From NCBI GenBank assembly GCA_004368235.1, contig JXTW01000004.1, forward strand, positions 57,143 to 121,142: a stretch of 64,000 bases of DNA. Reading direction: 5' to 3'. Made by a program: the position numbers and the translations under genes. Shown in pieces: positions 27,600 through 36,904 of the stretch (position 1 is the stretch's first letter; each line of letters starts with the position of its first letter). Under the pieces are notes generated by a model, which was not told where the DNA came from, searched no databases, and worked only from the letters and a program-made list of their open reading frames with translations. Origin of the DNA: Helicobacter anseris. GTDB lineage: Bacteria > Campylobacterota > Campylobacteria > Campylobacterales > Helicobacteraceae.

Positions 27600-28760
27600 T
27601 TGATACATAATACTTATAGCTGGAATCTGGGTAGATTTATAAGAGTTTTATGCCTATTTTTTGGTCTTGTTATTAGCCTAAATGCTGCAGATAAGGCTAA
27701 AATCTTGAGTGTAGTACCATTTGGCACGACAAGTCTTAAGATAGTGTTTAAATCTCCTATTAGAGAAACTGATTTTAAGGTTGTGAAAATTGGAGATTCT
27801 AAGGAGTATTTAGAGTTTGATGGTGTGCTCATCCCTTTTGCTAAAAAGAACTTTGTATTTCCAAAGAATTTATCAATACTGATTGGACAAAATACTCCAC
27901 AAAAAGTACGTATTGTTATTTCAGCTAATAAAAGCACGACTTACCAATTGCGTTTTGTTGATAAAAATCTTTATATTAGTTTTATAGATGATATACCTCT
28001 CCTTCAAGAAAAAACTAGTAAGAAGACACAAAAGAATGCTAATTCAAAACCCGCACAAATAAAATCAAAAGCTAGTAATGCTTATCGTATCGTTATTGAT
28101 CCTGGTCATGGCGGTAAAGATTGTGGAGCAATAGGGATAAATAAAGTATGTGAGAAAGTGATTGTGCTTGCAGTAGCTAAAATGCTAGAAGCTGAATTAA
28201 AAAAGCGTGGCTATATTGTTTATATGACACGCAATAATGATGTTTATATTGATTTAAAAAAACGTACAGAGATGGCAAATGCTAAAAATGCACATTTATT
28301 TGTATCTATCCATGCAAACTCTGTGGGTAAGGGTGGTAATCATAAGGCAGAGGGTGTAGAAACTTATTTTCTTTCTACGGCTCGTTCTGAAAGAGCCAAA
28401 GATGTTGCCGAACAAGAAAATAAGGGAGATGTAGAAACAATGAATCATTTTTCTAAGCTTTCTTTTTTAAATACATTAAACTCACATAGACTTATTGCTT
28501 CAAATAAGTTAGCTATTGATATTCAATTTAATATTCTTCGTGAACTAAGAAAGCAATATGAAGGTGTAGTGGATGGCGGGGTGAGAGAAGGTCCTTTTTG
28601 GGTATTAGCAGGGGCATTGATGCCATCAGTACTAATAGAGATTGGTTATAATTCTCATGAAATAGAAGCTAAACGGATTAATAATAAAGAATATCAAAAA
28701 AGTCTTGCCATAGGTATAGCAAATGGCATAGATGGCTTTGTGGTAAAAAATTTGAGATAA
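27600..28760 (+). CDS. amiA: N-acetylmuramoyl-L-alanine amidase AmiA
   Basis: 386 residues. A signal peptide (VLCLFFGLVISLNAA) is followed by an AMIN-like beta domain to about residue 125, a Lys/Ser linker and a zinc-dependent Amidase_3 domain. The zinc ligands are clear: IDPGHGGKDCGAIG (His), the later Glu in VCEKVIV, and FVSIHANSVGKGG (His), with the catalytic Glu in SVLIEIGYNSHE. It cleaves septal peptidoglycan to free daughter cells; in Helicobacter it is needed for the spiral-to-coccoid change. It starts with TTG just 3 bases after the previous gene. Confidence 0.93.
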   Translation: MIHNTYSWNLGRFIRVLCLFFGLVISLNAADKAKILSVVPFGTTSLKIVFKSPIRETDFKVVKIGDSKEYLEFDGVLIPFAKKNFVFPKNLSILIGQNTPQKVRIVISANKSTTYQLRFVDKNLYISFIDDIPLLQEKTSKKTQKNANSKPAQIKSKASNAYRIVIDPGHGGKDCGAIGINKVCEKVIVLAVAKMLEAELKKRGYIVYMTRNNDVYIDLKKRTEMANAKNAHLFVSIHANSVGKGGNHKAEGVETYFLSTARSERAKDVAEQENKGDVETMNHFSKLSFLNTLNSHRLIASNKLAIDIQFNILRELRKQYEGVVDGGVREGPFWVLAGALMPSVLIEIGYNSHEIEAKRINNKEYQKSLAIGIANGIDGFVVKNLR

Positions 28761-28775
28761 TTTTGAGGTATTTGA

Positions 28776-29630
28776 ATGACAAGAGTGTTTAGCTCCTATA
28801 TTTTTTTCTTTTTTCTAGTTTTTACATTGCTTAGCATCGGGGTTTCTGAATTTAGTAAGAGCTTTAATCAACTTTTTTATTTTTTATGTAAAGATAAGAT
28901 GGTTTATAGCATTTTTGTTAAATTGCTTTATGGTCTTATTATATTTGTATCATTATTTTATATTATTATTTCTCATCTGGGTTTTGCACCAAAAACACAA
29001 GATTTTCAAAAAACTCATTTATTGAAGACTTTAGTAGCTGCTTTTATTGCAATAATATTTTTCTTTATCTGGATTTTTTCTTTATTTGGTCCAGAGCAAG
29101 ACTTTTTTACTCAATTGCAATTACAAACTTATGAGATTGCATATTTAGACTTTTGGTCTTTAGTGGAAAATAAGTTTATTCCCATTATTATTACTACTTT
29201 TTTTACTTTATTTTTTCTCTATTTACCTTTAATTTTTTGGATTATAGGGGCATATTTTGATCTGACTTATTTAGCTCATCGTTTTGCTTATACATTTTTT
29301 CCAAGTATTAATGTTTGTATTTTGACTCTTTTTGCCTCTGCTCTTCAGCCTTATTATGATAAGCCAAATCTATACTTATATATAGATTTATTTGTTTTTT
29401 TAATAGCTTTAGTGCTTTTATTATGGGTTTTTATAAAAAAGAAATTTTTATTTGGGTTTTATGAATATGCCCATCTTTTATTTTTGGTATTTGTATTATG
29501 TTTTATATTGCTTACCTCGAGTGTTTTGGCAGATTCAGATTATTTTAACGCACGTTATAGTTTTTATCTTTTTGCATTTTTGGTTTGGTGTTGTGAGTGG
29601 ATGTTTGATGATTTTTTGGCACGTGAATAA
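28776..29630 (+). CDS. Conserved Helicobacter polytopic membrane protein
   Basis: 284 residues, very hydrophobic and rich in Phe, with about eight predicted membrane segments (first at 8-25, last at 255-275). I do not recognise a functional family. A similar uncharacterised membrane protein follows amiA in H. pylori. It is 15 bases after amiA and ends inside the convergent mqnA gene, sharing 67 bases. Its last residues are EWMFDDFLARE. Confidence 0.75.
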   Translation: MTRVFSSYIFFFFLVFTLLSIGVSEFSKSFNQLFYFLCKDKMVYSIFVKLLYGLIIFVSLFYIIISHLGFAPKTQDFQKTHLLKTLVAAFIAIIFFFIWIFSLFGPEQDFFTQLQLQTYEIAYLDFWSLVENKFIPIIITTFFTLFFLYLPLIFWIIGAYFDLTYLAHRFAYTFFPSINVCILTLFASALQPYYDKPNLYLYIDLFVFLIALVLLLWVFIKKKFLFGFYEYAHLLFLVFVLCFILLTSSVLADSDYFNARYSFYLFAFLVWCCEWMFDDFLARE

Positions 29631-30316
29631 AACTCTCTTCTATCAGGTTTTTTGATTCTTCTTAGATTAAGATGGCGATAGAATCGTTTTAATCCTAAGA
29701 TTTCTTTTGGTCCTATTTTGTAATAGATATGTTTCAAGTATTCTAGGATATACTTTGGTGGAATTTCTAGACGTTTGGCATATTGCATTAAGATATAGCG
29801 AGGGATTTTAATAGGTTTGGCATTAAAAGCTTTAGAAATATTTTCATAAATTTTTCTATGTTTGGTAAAACAAAATCTGCCAAATACAAAAGGTAAGCCT
29901 TCTTTTTGAAACCATAATGCCCCCATATCAATATGTTTACCTTGGTGATAGCGATATTGAAGTGCTCTATCTCCAATCAAGACTTCCCCATCTAAACCAA
30001 GTACCTTGCATAAAGCATTGGAGGTAGCAGATTGATAGTCATTTTTGCTATCTTTTGGCATGACAATAACACTCCATACAGCACCTTTAGCAATAATACC
30101 ACTCATAGTTGCAGAGTTTTTAAGATGGGAGTTGTATCCAGCAATAGAAGAGATAAAACCAGCATCAATTCTTCCAAGTAAAAAATCAGAGTTTAGTTTA
30201 GCTGGATAGGATTTGCGTAGATTGATAAAATATTTAAATCCTGAACTGCTAGGATAGGATTTAATAAATACATCAAAGGGTGCTAGATTAAGGTAGTCAA
30301 TTTTTCCAAAACGCAT
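29564..30316 (-). CDS. mqnA: Chorismate dehydratase (futalosine pathway)
   Basis: 250 residues. The N-terminus MRFGKIDYLNLAPFDVFIK and the LNSDFLLGRIDAGFISSIAG segment are the MqnA periplasmic-binding-like signature, as is DGEVLIGDRALQYRYH near residue 112. It turns chorismate into 3-[(1-carboxyvinyl)oxy]benzoate, the first step of menaquinone synthesis by the futalosine route used by Helicobacter. The last 25 residues are basic, poorly conserved and overlap the convergent membrane-protein gene, so the C-terminus may be recently extended. Confidence 0.88.
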   Translation of the reverse strand: MRFGKIDYLNLAPFDVFIKSYPSSSGFKYFINLRKSYPAKLNSDFLLGRIDAGFISSIAGYNSHLKNSATMSGIIAKGAVWSVIVMPKDSKNDYQSATSNALCKVLGLDGEVLIGDRALQYRYHQGKHIDMGALWFQKEGLPFVFGRFCFTKHRKIYENISKAFNAKPIKIPRYILMQYAKRLEIPPKYILEYLKHIYYKIGPKEILGLKRFYRHLNLRRIKKPDRREFYSRAKKSSNIHSQHQTKNAKR

Positions 30317-30335
30317 AAAGCCTCTTAGTGTTTGG

Positions 30336-30341
30336 TATAAT
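30336..30341 (+). promoter_or_regulatory. -10 element for the ABC-F gene
   Basis: TATAAT 33 bases before the ATG at 30374, in the 57-base divergent gap with mqnA. Confidence 0.55.
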
Positions 30342-30348
30342 GAAAGAG

Positions 30349-30354
30349 ATTATA
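30349..30354 (-). promoter_or_regulatory. -10 element for mqnA
   Basis: TATAAT on the minus strand 33 bases before the mqnA ATG. It interleaves with the plus-strand promoter so that each start site lies inside the other's region, suggesting competition between mqnA and the ABC-F gene. Confidence 0.5.
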
Positions 30355-30373
30355 GTTTTTTTGGGATAATAAA

Positions 30374-32320
30374 ATGGTCTTACTTACTTTGGCACAAATT
30401 AGCAAACAGTTTGAACATAAAGTTATTTTAGATTCTGTAAACTGCACGATAAAAGAGGGAGAACGTGTAGCTATTATTGGGCAAAATGGCAGTGGTAAGT
30501 CCACGCTTAGCAATATTCTTAGCGGTGATTTAGAAGCAGATTCTGGTGAGCGTATGCTAAGACAGAATCTGCAAATCCTTACTCTCTCTCAAAGTCAAAA
30601 GTTTGATCCTTATATTAGTGTTTATGAAGTATGTGAGCAGAGCTTATCAGATTTGCGTTATGCACATAAAAGACTTTCTGAACTTGAAAAAGAGCTAATA
30701 TTATCTCAAGATAAGATACTTTTAGAGGAACAGGCGGAGTGGATAGATTTTATTACACAGCATAATGCATGGAATCTAAAAGAAAAAGTTTATGAAATTT
30801 TATATCATTTTAATTTAGAAAGTCTTAAAAATAGGAGGGCTGTCAGCCTATCTGGAGGAGAGCAAAAGCGCTTAGCTCTAGCTAGTATTTTGCTTAAAAA
30901 AGCAGATTTGTTTATTTTAGATGAACCTACTAATCATCTTGATGTAGAGAGTGTGCAATTTTTAGAAGAACAGATTTTGAGTTTGAAATCAAGTGTGGTT
31001 TTTATTAGCCATGATCGATATTTTATTGATCGTCTGGCTCATAGGATTATTGAAGTAGATTCTGCTAAGCTTGCTAATTTTTCTGGCGGTTACCAGGACT
31101 ATTTAAGTGCCAAGGAGCAGATTTTAAAAAATCTTTCCAAAGAACATGAGAATCTGCTCAAGCTACTTAAGAATGAAGAAGCATGGTTAGCAAGAGGTAT
31201 GCAAGCTAGGCGTAAAAGAAATGAGGGTAGAAAGGCTAGGGTTTTAGAGTTACGTACAAAGGCTAAGAATAATCCATCTATAATACGTAAAATGGTTTTA
31301 GAATTGCAACGTGAACAAAATAATATACCTAAAAATCAACCAAAAAATAATAAAAAAATGCTTTTTGAGCTAGAAAATGTAGGTAAAAAAATTGAAGATA
31401 AAATACTTATTGATTCTTTAAATCTTAGAATTCTACAAAGAGATAAAATAGCTATAGTAGGTAAAAATGGCAGTGGTAAGTCCACGCTTTTGAAAATGCT
31501 TTTAAAGCAAGAAGAGCCGAGTGCTGGGAAAATTTTATATGGGGAAATTAATATTGGCTATTTTGATCAAAATAAATCTATGCTTGATGATAATAAAACA
31601 TTGCTTGAAACATTTTGTCCTAATGGTGGAGATCATATTGAGGTGTATGGGAAAAGTATGCATGTTTATGGTTATTTGAAAAATTTTTTATTCCCTAAAG
31701 AGTTTTTAACCCAAAAGATCGGCTCTTTGAGCGGTGGAGAGAAAAGTCGCGTGGCTTTAGCATTGCTTTTTACCAAGAGATATGATTGTTTGATTTTAGA
31801 TGAACCTACTAATGATTTAGATATTCAAACCATTAATATTTTAGAAGAGCATTTAAGATTATTTGAAGGTGCTGTTATTAGTGTCAGCCATGATCGGTAT
31901 TTTGTAGATAAGATTGCAGATAAGTTATTAATCTTTCAAGGTGATGGCATCGTGAGTGAGAGTTATGCAAGTTATAGCGAATATCTTGATATGCAAAAAG
32001 AAATTTCTGAATATGAAGAGTTGTTTGAACAGATGGCGCGCCCAGAAGATTTTGAAGATAAAAATGAAATTCCAATTAAGTCTGATAAAAAAATCAGTAA
32101 ATTAAGTTATATGGAAAACAGAGAGCTTGATTTATTGCCAGTTGAGATTCAAGGTCTAGAATCTAGAATCAAAGAGATTGAAATAATACTTTCAGATCCA
32201 GCTCTTTACCAATCTCAAGGACTTTTAGAGCTATCTAGTGAGCTAGAAGAGCTAAAAGATATTTTGGAAGTTAAAGTTTCTCGTTATTTTGAGTTGGAAG
32301 AAAAGCGTGCCAATCTATAA
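30374..32320 (+). CDS. ABC-F family ATPase (Uup-like)
   Basis: 648 residues with two ATP-binding cassettes and no membrane segment. Walker A loops GQNGSGKST (about 36) and GKNGSGKST (about 363), signatures LSGGEQKR and LSGGEKSR, and Walker B LFILDEPTNHLD and CLILDEPTNDLD are all intact. Between the domains lies the basic linker (WLARGMQARRKRNEGRKARV) that reaches toward the ribosomal peptidyl-transferase site. A C-terminal coiled coil (about 585-645) makes it most like Uup. Such proteins rescue stalled or misassembled ribosomes. The two Walker A regions share an identical 26-base DNA stretch. Confidence 0.9.
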   Translation: MVLLTLAQISKQFEHKVILDSVNCTIKEGERVAIIGQNGSGKSTLSNILSGDLEADSGERMLRQNLQILTLSQSQKFDPYISVYEVCEQSLSDLRYAHKRLSELEKELILSQDKILLEEQAEWIDFITQHNAWNLKEKVYEILYHFNLESLKNRRAVSLSGGEQKRLALASILLKKADLFILDEPTNHLDVESVQFLEEQILSLKSSVVFISHDRYFIDRLAHRIIEVDSAKLANFSGGYQDYLSAKEQILKNLSKEHENLLKLLKNEEAWLARGMQARRKRNEGRKARVLELRTKAKNNPSIIRKMVLELQREQNNIPKNQPKNNKKMLFELENVGKKIEDKILIDSLNLRILQRDKIAIVGKNGSGKSTLLKMLLKQEEPSAGKILYGEINIGYFDQNKSMLDDNKTLLETFCPNGGDHIEVYGKSMHVYGYLKNFLFPKEFLTQKIGSLSGGEKSRVALALLFTKRYDCLILDEPTNDLDIQTINILEEHLRLFEGAVISVSHDRYFVDKIADKLLIFQGDGIVSESYASYSEYLDMQKEISEYEELFEQMARPEDFEDKNEIPIKSDKKISKLSYMENRELDLLPVEIQGLESRIKEIEIILSDPALYQSQGLLELSSELEELKDILEVKVSRYFELEEKRANL

Positions 32321-32334
32321 ATTTTTAAAATTTC

Positions 32335-32343
32335 TGCTACAAT
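32335..32343 (+). promoter_or_regulatory. Extended -10 element for the chemoreceptor gene
   Basis: TGC followed by TACAAT, 34 bases upstream of the ATG at 32377, in the 56-base gap after the ABC-F gene. Confidence 0.5.
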
Positions 32344-32376
32344 TGATAAAAACTCAAGCAAGCTTAGGAGCCCGTG

Positions 32377-33657
32377 ATGTTTGGTAGCAAATTAAAAAAA
32401 GAGTTCTTAGAGTTAAAAAAGCGTAACTACTATTTAGAAAATCTAGTAGGTGGTATCCGCGATTGTATGGCAGGAGCTGTTTTAGAGCCTGATGGCAAAA
32501 TTTCTGTAGTCAATGAAAATTTTATACGTATTTTTAATTTTGAGGCTTCTAGTTTACAAGGACGTAACTTTGAAAGTCTTATTCATCCAAAATCTTTAAA
32601 AAATATTCAAATGATTAAAGAAAAGATTGCTTTAGGAGAGTCTCAAACTTTTCTTATTCGTTTTGTTGCACCAAAAAATGATTGCATTTATCTTGAAACA
32701 AGTTTCATACCACTAAAAAATGAAAAAAATCAAGTTTTTAAAATAGTTGTTTATGCTTATGATGTGAGTGAGCGTTGTAATACAGAGTTGAATTTAAGAG
32801 GTATGCTTGAGGCAATGGATCATTCTATGATGCGTGTTGAGTTTGGCTTGGATGGTAAGATTATTGATGCAAATGAAAATTTTTTAAAAACTATGGGCTA
32901 TGAATATGATGAGCTTATGGGTAAACCACATTCCATACTTTGTGATAAAGACTTTTCAAATCAAGAAAGAGAAAAGTTATGGGAAGAATTGCGTGCAGGG
33001 AGATTCCAATCAGGAATGTATATAGGTATAGCTAAAAATGGAAAAAAAGTCTATCTTGAAGCTACATATAACTCTATTTGTGATACTGATGGTAAGATTT
33101 TTAAAATTGTAAAATTTGCATCTGATGTAACCTATCAGATTGAGCGTGATAGACAAAAAAATCAACTTGCAAGTGATCTGGTTAAGGGTAATGATAAACT
33201 TACTTTTGAAGGCAAAGAAGTAATAGAAAAGACAACAGAGATTGTGCGATCGATTGCTAAAAAAATGCAAACTAGCTCTGATTTGGTTAGTTCACTTAGC
33301 ACACAGTCTGATGAAATAAAATCTATTGTTCAGACGATAAAAGATATTGCTGATCAGACAAATTTATTAGCCTTAAATGCAGCTATTGAAGCTGCACGTG
33401 CAGGTGAACATGGCAGAGGTTTTGCTGTGGTTGCTGATGAGGTGAGAAAATTAGCAGAACGCACTTCTAGATCTATTACAGAGATTGCAATGACTATTGG
33501 TTCTATTCATGAAGCCATCTCTCAAGTTGTAGATTCAATGAATGCTTCCATTGTGGAAGTAGAAAATAGCGTTAAACTTGCTAATGAAGCAAAAGATTTT
33601 ATGGATAAAATTCGTACTAGTTCAGAGGAAATGGCAAATACCATTTCTTTATATTAG
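32377..33657 (+). CDS. Soluble PAS-PAS methyl-accepting chemotaxis protein
   Basis: 426 residues, no signal peptide and no membrane segment. Two PAS domains occur in tandem: [20 protein letters not shown] (about 32-140) and [20 protein letters not shown] (about 155-265). The second has the [14 protein letters not shown] motif seen in Aer-type PAS sensors. The signalling hairpin carries [20 protein letters not shown] and [15 protein letters not shown], the CheA/CheW contact tip. The C-terminal arm is short. It is likely a cytoplasmic energy or redox taxis receptor. The ATG at 32377 (AGGAG six bases upstream) is preferred over GTG at 32374. Confidence 0.9.
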   Translation: MFGSKLKKEFLELKKRNYYLENLVGGIRDCMAGAVLEPDGKISVVNENFIRIFNFEASSLQGRNFESLIHPKSLKNIQMIKEKIALGESQTFLIRFVAPKNDCIYLETSFIPLKNEKNQVFKIVVYAYDVSERCNTELNLRGMLEAMDHSMMRVEFGLDGKIIDANENFLKTMGYEYDELMGKPHSILCDKDFSNQEREKLWEELRAGRFQSGMYIGIAKNGKKVYLEATYNSICDTDGKIFKIVKFASDVTYQIERDRQKNQLASDLVKGNDKLTFEGKEVIEKTTEIVRSIAKKMQTSSDLVSSLSTQSDEIKSIVQTIKDIADQTNLLALNAAIEAARAGEHGRGFAVVADEVRKLAERTSRSITEIAMTIGSIHEAISQVVDSMNASIVEVENSVKLANEAKDFMDKIRTSSEEMANTISLY

Positions 33658-33674
33658 ATTAGAAAGGGGGTGTT

Positions 33675-34355
33675 GTGGAGATAGTAGATCGTTTTACTAG
33701 GACACGCTTTTTGTTTGGGGAGGACTTTAAGCTTTTTGATAAAGTAAGAGTTGCTATTTTTGGTATTGGTGGTGTAGGTGGGTTTGTATTAGATTCATTA
33801 TATCGTGTGGGTGTTGGGCATAATGGCGGAGAGATTTGTATTATTGATAAAGACGTTTTTGATATCACAAATCAAAATCGCCAAATTGGTTCAAATTTTA
33901 TAGGTGAGGATAAGGTGAGTGCTTTAGCTAAGATTTACCCGGGTATACATACCATTAAAGCTAGAGTAGATTCTGATTTTATTGCAAGTTTTGATTTTAA
34001 CAGCTATGATTATATCATTGATGCAATTGATGATATCTATGCTAAAGTACTCTTAGCTAAGGCTTGTGAGCATTTTGCCTATGGGCGTTATATTTGTTCT
34101 ACTGGTAGTGCTAAAAAGTTAAATCCTCTTGAAATACGCGTAGCTAGTATCTGGAAGAGTTATGGTGATAAATTTGGACGCAAACTTAAAGATAATCTAA
34201 AAAAAGCAGGCTTTAGAGGTAATTTTAAAGCTGTCTTTAGTCCAGAGCCTCCAAAGTGTAAAAGGTTAGGAAGTTTTTCAGCCGTTACTGCAAGTTTTGG
34301 TTTGCAGATAGGGTCTGAAGTCGTACGTGATATTTTAGATTCTAAAAAGGAGTAA
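33675..34355 (+). CDS. tcdA: ThiF/E1-like protein, probable tRNA t6A dehydratase TcdA
   Basis: 226 residues. The adenylating Rossmann fold is clear: DRFTRTRFLFGEDFKLF then VRVAIFGIGGVGGFVLDSLY with the nucleotide-binding Gly cluster, ICIIDKDVFDITNQNRQIGS (catalytic Asp and Arg) and DYIIDAIDDIYAKV. It matches TcdA/CsdL, which cyclises t6A at position 37 of tRNAs. It is shorter than E. coli TcdA at the C-terminus and lacks the obvious zinc Cys pairs of MoeB. It starts with GTG after AAAGGGGG. The order tcdA-acidic protein-aguB is as in H. pylori. Confidence 0.83.
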   Translation: MEIVDRFTRTRFLFGEDFKLFDKVRVAIFGIGGVGGFVLDSLYRVGVGHNGGEICIIDKDVFDITNQNRQIGSNFIGEDKVSALAKIYPGIHTIKARVDSDFIASFDFNSYDYIIDAIDDIYAKVLLAKACEHFAYGRYICSTGSAKKLNPLEIRVASIWKSYGDKFGRKLKDNLKKAGFRGNFKAVFSPEPPKCKRLGSFSAVTASFGLQIGSEVVRDILDSKKE

Positions 34356-34357
34356 AA

Positions 34358-34522
34358 ATGTTAGAAAATCCACTAAAAAATGTTGTCTATAAAATGTTTG
34401 AAGAAGATGAAGATGATGTATTTGATAAAGGATTTGAAGAAGATGAGGATGAGGATATAGGTAGCTTTTATGGTTACGATGATGATGATTATGAAAGTCC
34501 AGATTTAGATTATGAGGAGTAG
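34358..34522 (+). CDS. Small, highly acidic 54-residue protein
   Basis: ATG at 34358 has AAGGAG upstream and the reading frame runs 54 codons to TAG at 34520. About half of the residues are Asp or Glu, in clusters such as FEEDEDDVFDKGFEEDEDED and YDDDDYESPDLDYEE. It begins three bases after the tcdA stop and stops three bases before the aguB start, leaving no room for anything else, so it is evidently translated within the operon. An uncharacterised small gene occupies the same spot in H. pylori. Acidic microproteins of this type can mimic DNA or RNA or act as adaptors, but no function can be named. Confidence 0.75.
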   Translation: MLENPLKNVVYKMFEEDEDDVFDKGFEEDEDEDIGSFYGYDDDDYESPDLDYEE

Positions 34523-34525
34523 GGA

Positions 34526-35410
34526 TTGAGACTAGAAAAGTTTAAAACCGCACTTATTCAACATGCTATTAAGCCAAGTTTAAATCAGACTTTGAGTTTT
34601 GTTGCTGCTCAAATTAAAAAGGCTGCTCTAGATGGTGCTAAGCTTATAGCCTTGCAGGAATTGCATAATACACCTTATTTTTGCCAAAGTGAAAATCCTG
34701 ATTTTTTTGATTTGGAGGATTTTGATTCTAGTATAGATTTTTATAGCACTTTAGCCAAAGAGTATGAAGTGGTTTTGGTAACTTCATTGTTTGAAAAAAG
34801 AAGCCCAGGACTCTATCATAATACAGCTGTAGTTTTTGAAAAGGATGGTAGTATTGCAGGGAAGTATCGTAAAATGCATATTCCTGATGATCCTAATTTT
34901 TATGAGAAATTTTATTTTACCCCCGGGGACTTAGGTTTTGAGCCTATTTGTACTTCTTTGGGTCGTTTAGGAATCTTGATTTGTTGGGATCAATGGTATC
35001 CAGAGGCAGCTCGTATTATGACATTAAAGGGTGCAGAAATTTTGATTTATCCAACTGCTATTGGTTGGTTTAGGGGAGATAGTCAGGATGAAAAAGTACG
35101 TCAAAAAGAAGCATGGATAGCTATTCAAAGAGCACATGCTATTGCTAATGGTATACCTGTTTTAAGTATTAACCGCGTGGGGTTTGAGCCAGATACAAGC
35201 GGTGTGAGTGATGGTATTTTATTTTGGGGTGGATCATTTGGCTTTGGAGCTCAAGGTGAATTGCTTGCTCAAGCTAGTAGTGAGAATGAGGAAATTTTGA
35301 TGCTAGAAATAGATTTAAAGCGTAGTGAAGAAGTTCGTAGAATCTGGCCTTTTTTACGAGATAGACGCATTGATTCTTATTCTGATATTTTAAAAAGGTA
35401 TTGTTTATGA
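34526..35410 (+). CDS. aguB: N-carbamoylputrescine amidohydrolase-like nitrilase
   Basis: 294 residues, nitrilase superfamily. The catalytic triad is visible: Glu in LIALQELHNTPYF (about 46), Lys in GKYRKMHIPDDPNFYEKFYF (about 117) and Cys in GRLGILICWDQWYPEAARIM (about 154). The motif set matches AguB, which makes putrescine, CO2 and ammonia from N-carbamoylputrescine. It starts with TTG six bases after AGGAG. The stop overlaps the next gene's ATG (ATGA), so the transporter behind it is translated with it. Confidence 0.92.
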   Translation: MRLEKFKTALIQHAIKPSLNQTLSFVAAQIKKAALDGAKLIALQELHNTPYFCQSENPDFFDLEDFDSSIDFYSTLAKEYEVVLVTSLFEKRSPGLYHNTAVVFEKDGSIAGKYRKMHIPDDPNFYEKFYFTPGDLGFEPICTSLGRLGILICWDQWYPEAARIMTLKGAEILIYPTAIGWFRGDSQDEKVRQKEAWIAIQRAHAIANGIPVLSINRVGFEPDTSGVSDGILFWGGSFGFGAQGELLAQASSENEEILMLEIDLKRSEEVRRIWPFLRDRRIDSYSDILKRYCL

Positions 35411-36711
35411 GTATTTTTTTGACTAATCCAGTTGTTTTATCTGTAATTACTATGAGTATACTTTGTCTACTTAGACTTAATGTTTTTCTGTCTATTGTGG
35501 TGGCTGCATTTGTTGCTGGGCTGACTTCGCATATGAGTATTACACATACAATGGATTTAATCATATCAGGTATGAAGGGCAATCTTAATACTGTTACTAG
35601 CTATGTATTTCTTGGGATTTTAGCTGTGGCAATTTCACAAGGCAATCTTGCTAAGGTGCTTATTTATCGATTAACTTCTATGCTTGGAAAAAAACGATAC
35701 TTTTTTTGCTTTTTTATTGCTTTTATTGCCTGTTTTTCACAGAATCTAATCCCCATTCATATTGCCTTTATTCCTATTTTGATTCCTCCACTTATTGGTC
35801 TTATGAATGCTATGAAACTTGATAGACGTGCTGTAGCTTGTGCATTGGCTTTTGGTCTAGAGGCACCTTATGTATGTATACCTATTGGTTTTGGACTTAT
35901 CTTTCATACGATTATTAGAGATCAGATGATTCAAAATGGTATTCCAGTTAGCATTAGCGATATTGCTAGTGTGATGTGGATTGGTGGTGTAGGTATGCTT
36001 GTAGGGCTTATTGTTGCTATCTTAGTGCTTTATAGAAAACCTAGAGATTATGGTGATTTAGATAAGGCTTATGAGGTTTTGGGTGAAGTGCGTATGGAAA
36101 GAAGAGATTATCTTACTTTGTTAGCTGCTATAGTTGCTTTTGGTATTCAGATATTTTCATCTTCATTACCACTTGGTGGATTTGTAGGCATTATGCTTAT
36201 GATTGCTTTTGGTGTGATTAAATGGCGTGAGATGGATGGTGTTATTGATAGTGGCGTGAAGTCTATGGCATTTATTTCATTTGTAATGCTTATTGCTACT
36301 GGTTATGGCGAAGTCTTAAAGGAATCTGGCGCTGTAAAGGAGCTTGTAGAGGTTACAGCAGGTCTTGTCTCTGGTAAATTCGGAGGAGCTTTTTTAATGC
36401 TCTTTATTGGACTTTTAATAACAATGGGTATTGGTACTTCATTTGGCACCCTACCAGTGATTGCAGCCTTTTATTGTCCATTGTGCATGGAGCTTGGGTT
36501 TAGCATAAGTGCTAGCATTTTGCTTTTAGGTGTTGCAGCTGCATTAGGAGATGCGGGTTCACCAGCTGCAGAGACGACCATAGGACCTACTGTAGGACTA
36601 AATATTGATGGCAAACATAATCACATTTGGGATACTTGTATACCGACATTTTTAGCCTATAATGTACCTTTATTTATCTTTGGACTTATAGGAGCAATGA
36701 TTCTAGGATAG
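35407..36711 (+). CDS. Na+/H+ antiporter-family (NhaC/ion-transporter-like) permease
   Basis: 434 residues and about eleven membrane helices. Conserved patches: FLSIVVAAFVAGLTSHMSIT near 25, FIACFSQNLIPIHIAFIPIL near 108, and the paired elements LITMGIGTSFGTLPVIAAFY and AAALGDAGSPAAETTIGPTV at the C-terminal half. The latter are typical of the NhaC/DctM-like ion transporter superfamily. Gly and Asp residues in the last patch likely bind the cation. Coupling to aguB might suggest polyamine or amine-related ion exchange, but the substrate is not known. The ATG at 35407 is preferred to TTG at 35401. Confidence 0.82.
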   Translation: MSIFLTNPVVLSVITMSILCLLRLNVFLSIVVAAFVAGLTSHMSITHTMDLIISGMKGNLNTVTSYVFLGILAVAISQGNLAKVLIYRLTSMLGKKRYFFCFFIAFIACFSQNLIPIHIAFIPILIPPLIGLMNAMKLDRRAVACALAFGLEAPYVCIPIGFGLIFHTIIRDQMIQNGIPVSISDIASVMWIGGVGMLVGLIVAILVLYRKPRDYGDLDKAYEVLGEVRMERRDYLTLLAAIVAFGIQIFSSSLPLGGFVGIMLMIAFGVIKWREMDGVIDSGVKSMAFISFVMLIATGYGEVLKESGAVKELVEVTAGLVSGKFGGAFLMLFIGLLITMGIGTSFGTLPVIAAFYCPLCMELGFSISASILLLGVAAALGDAGSPAAETTIGPTVGLNIDGKHNHIWDTCIPTFLAYNVPLFIFGLIGAMILG

Positions 36712-36904
36712 ATTATGCTATCTTTGGTAATTTCTTAGTAAACCCTTAGGAATATTTTTTGCTTTGGTAAATATGAAGGTTTGTGGTTAAGAAGAATTGT
36801 GATTGTTTTTAATTTTAATAATAAAGTTTATCTTTTGCTTATAAAATTTAGATAGAATCTAATAACTTTATAACAAAACAAGGAATCCTAAGGAAAATAG
36901 AACT
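36712..36904 (+). promoter_or_regulatory. Leader and promoter region of the autotransporter pair
   Basis: A 192-base gap. The best -10 candidates are TATAAA at 36840-36845 (after TGCT), TAGAAT at 36853-36858 and TATAAC at 36869-36874. AAGGA lies ten bases before the ATG. No clear terminator for the upstream permease gene is seen, so read-through is possible. No homopolymer of nine or more bases is present here, so any switching would be inside the genes. Confidence 0.45.
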
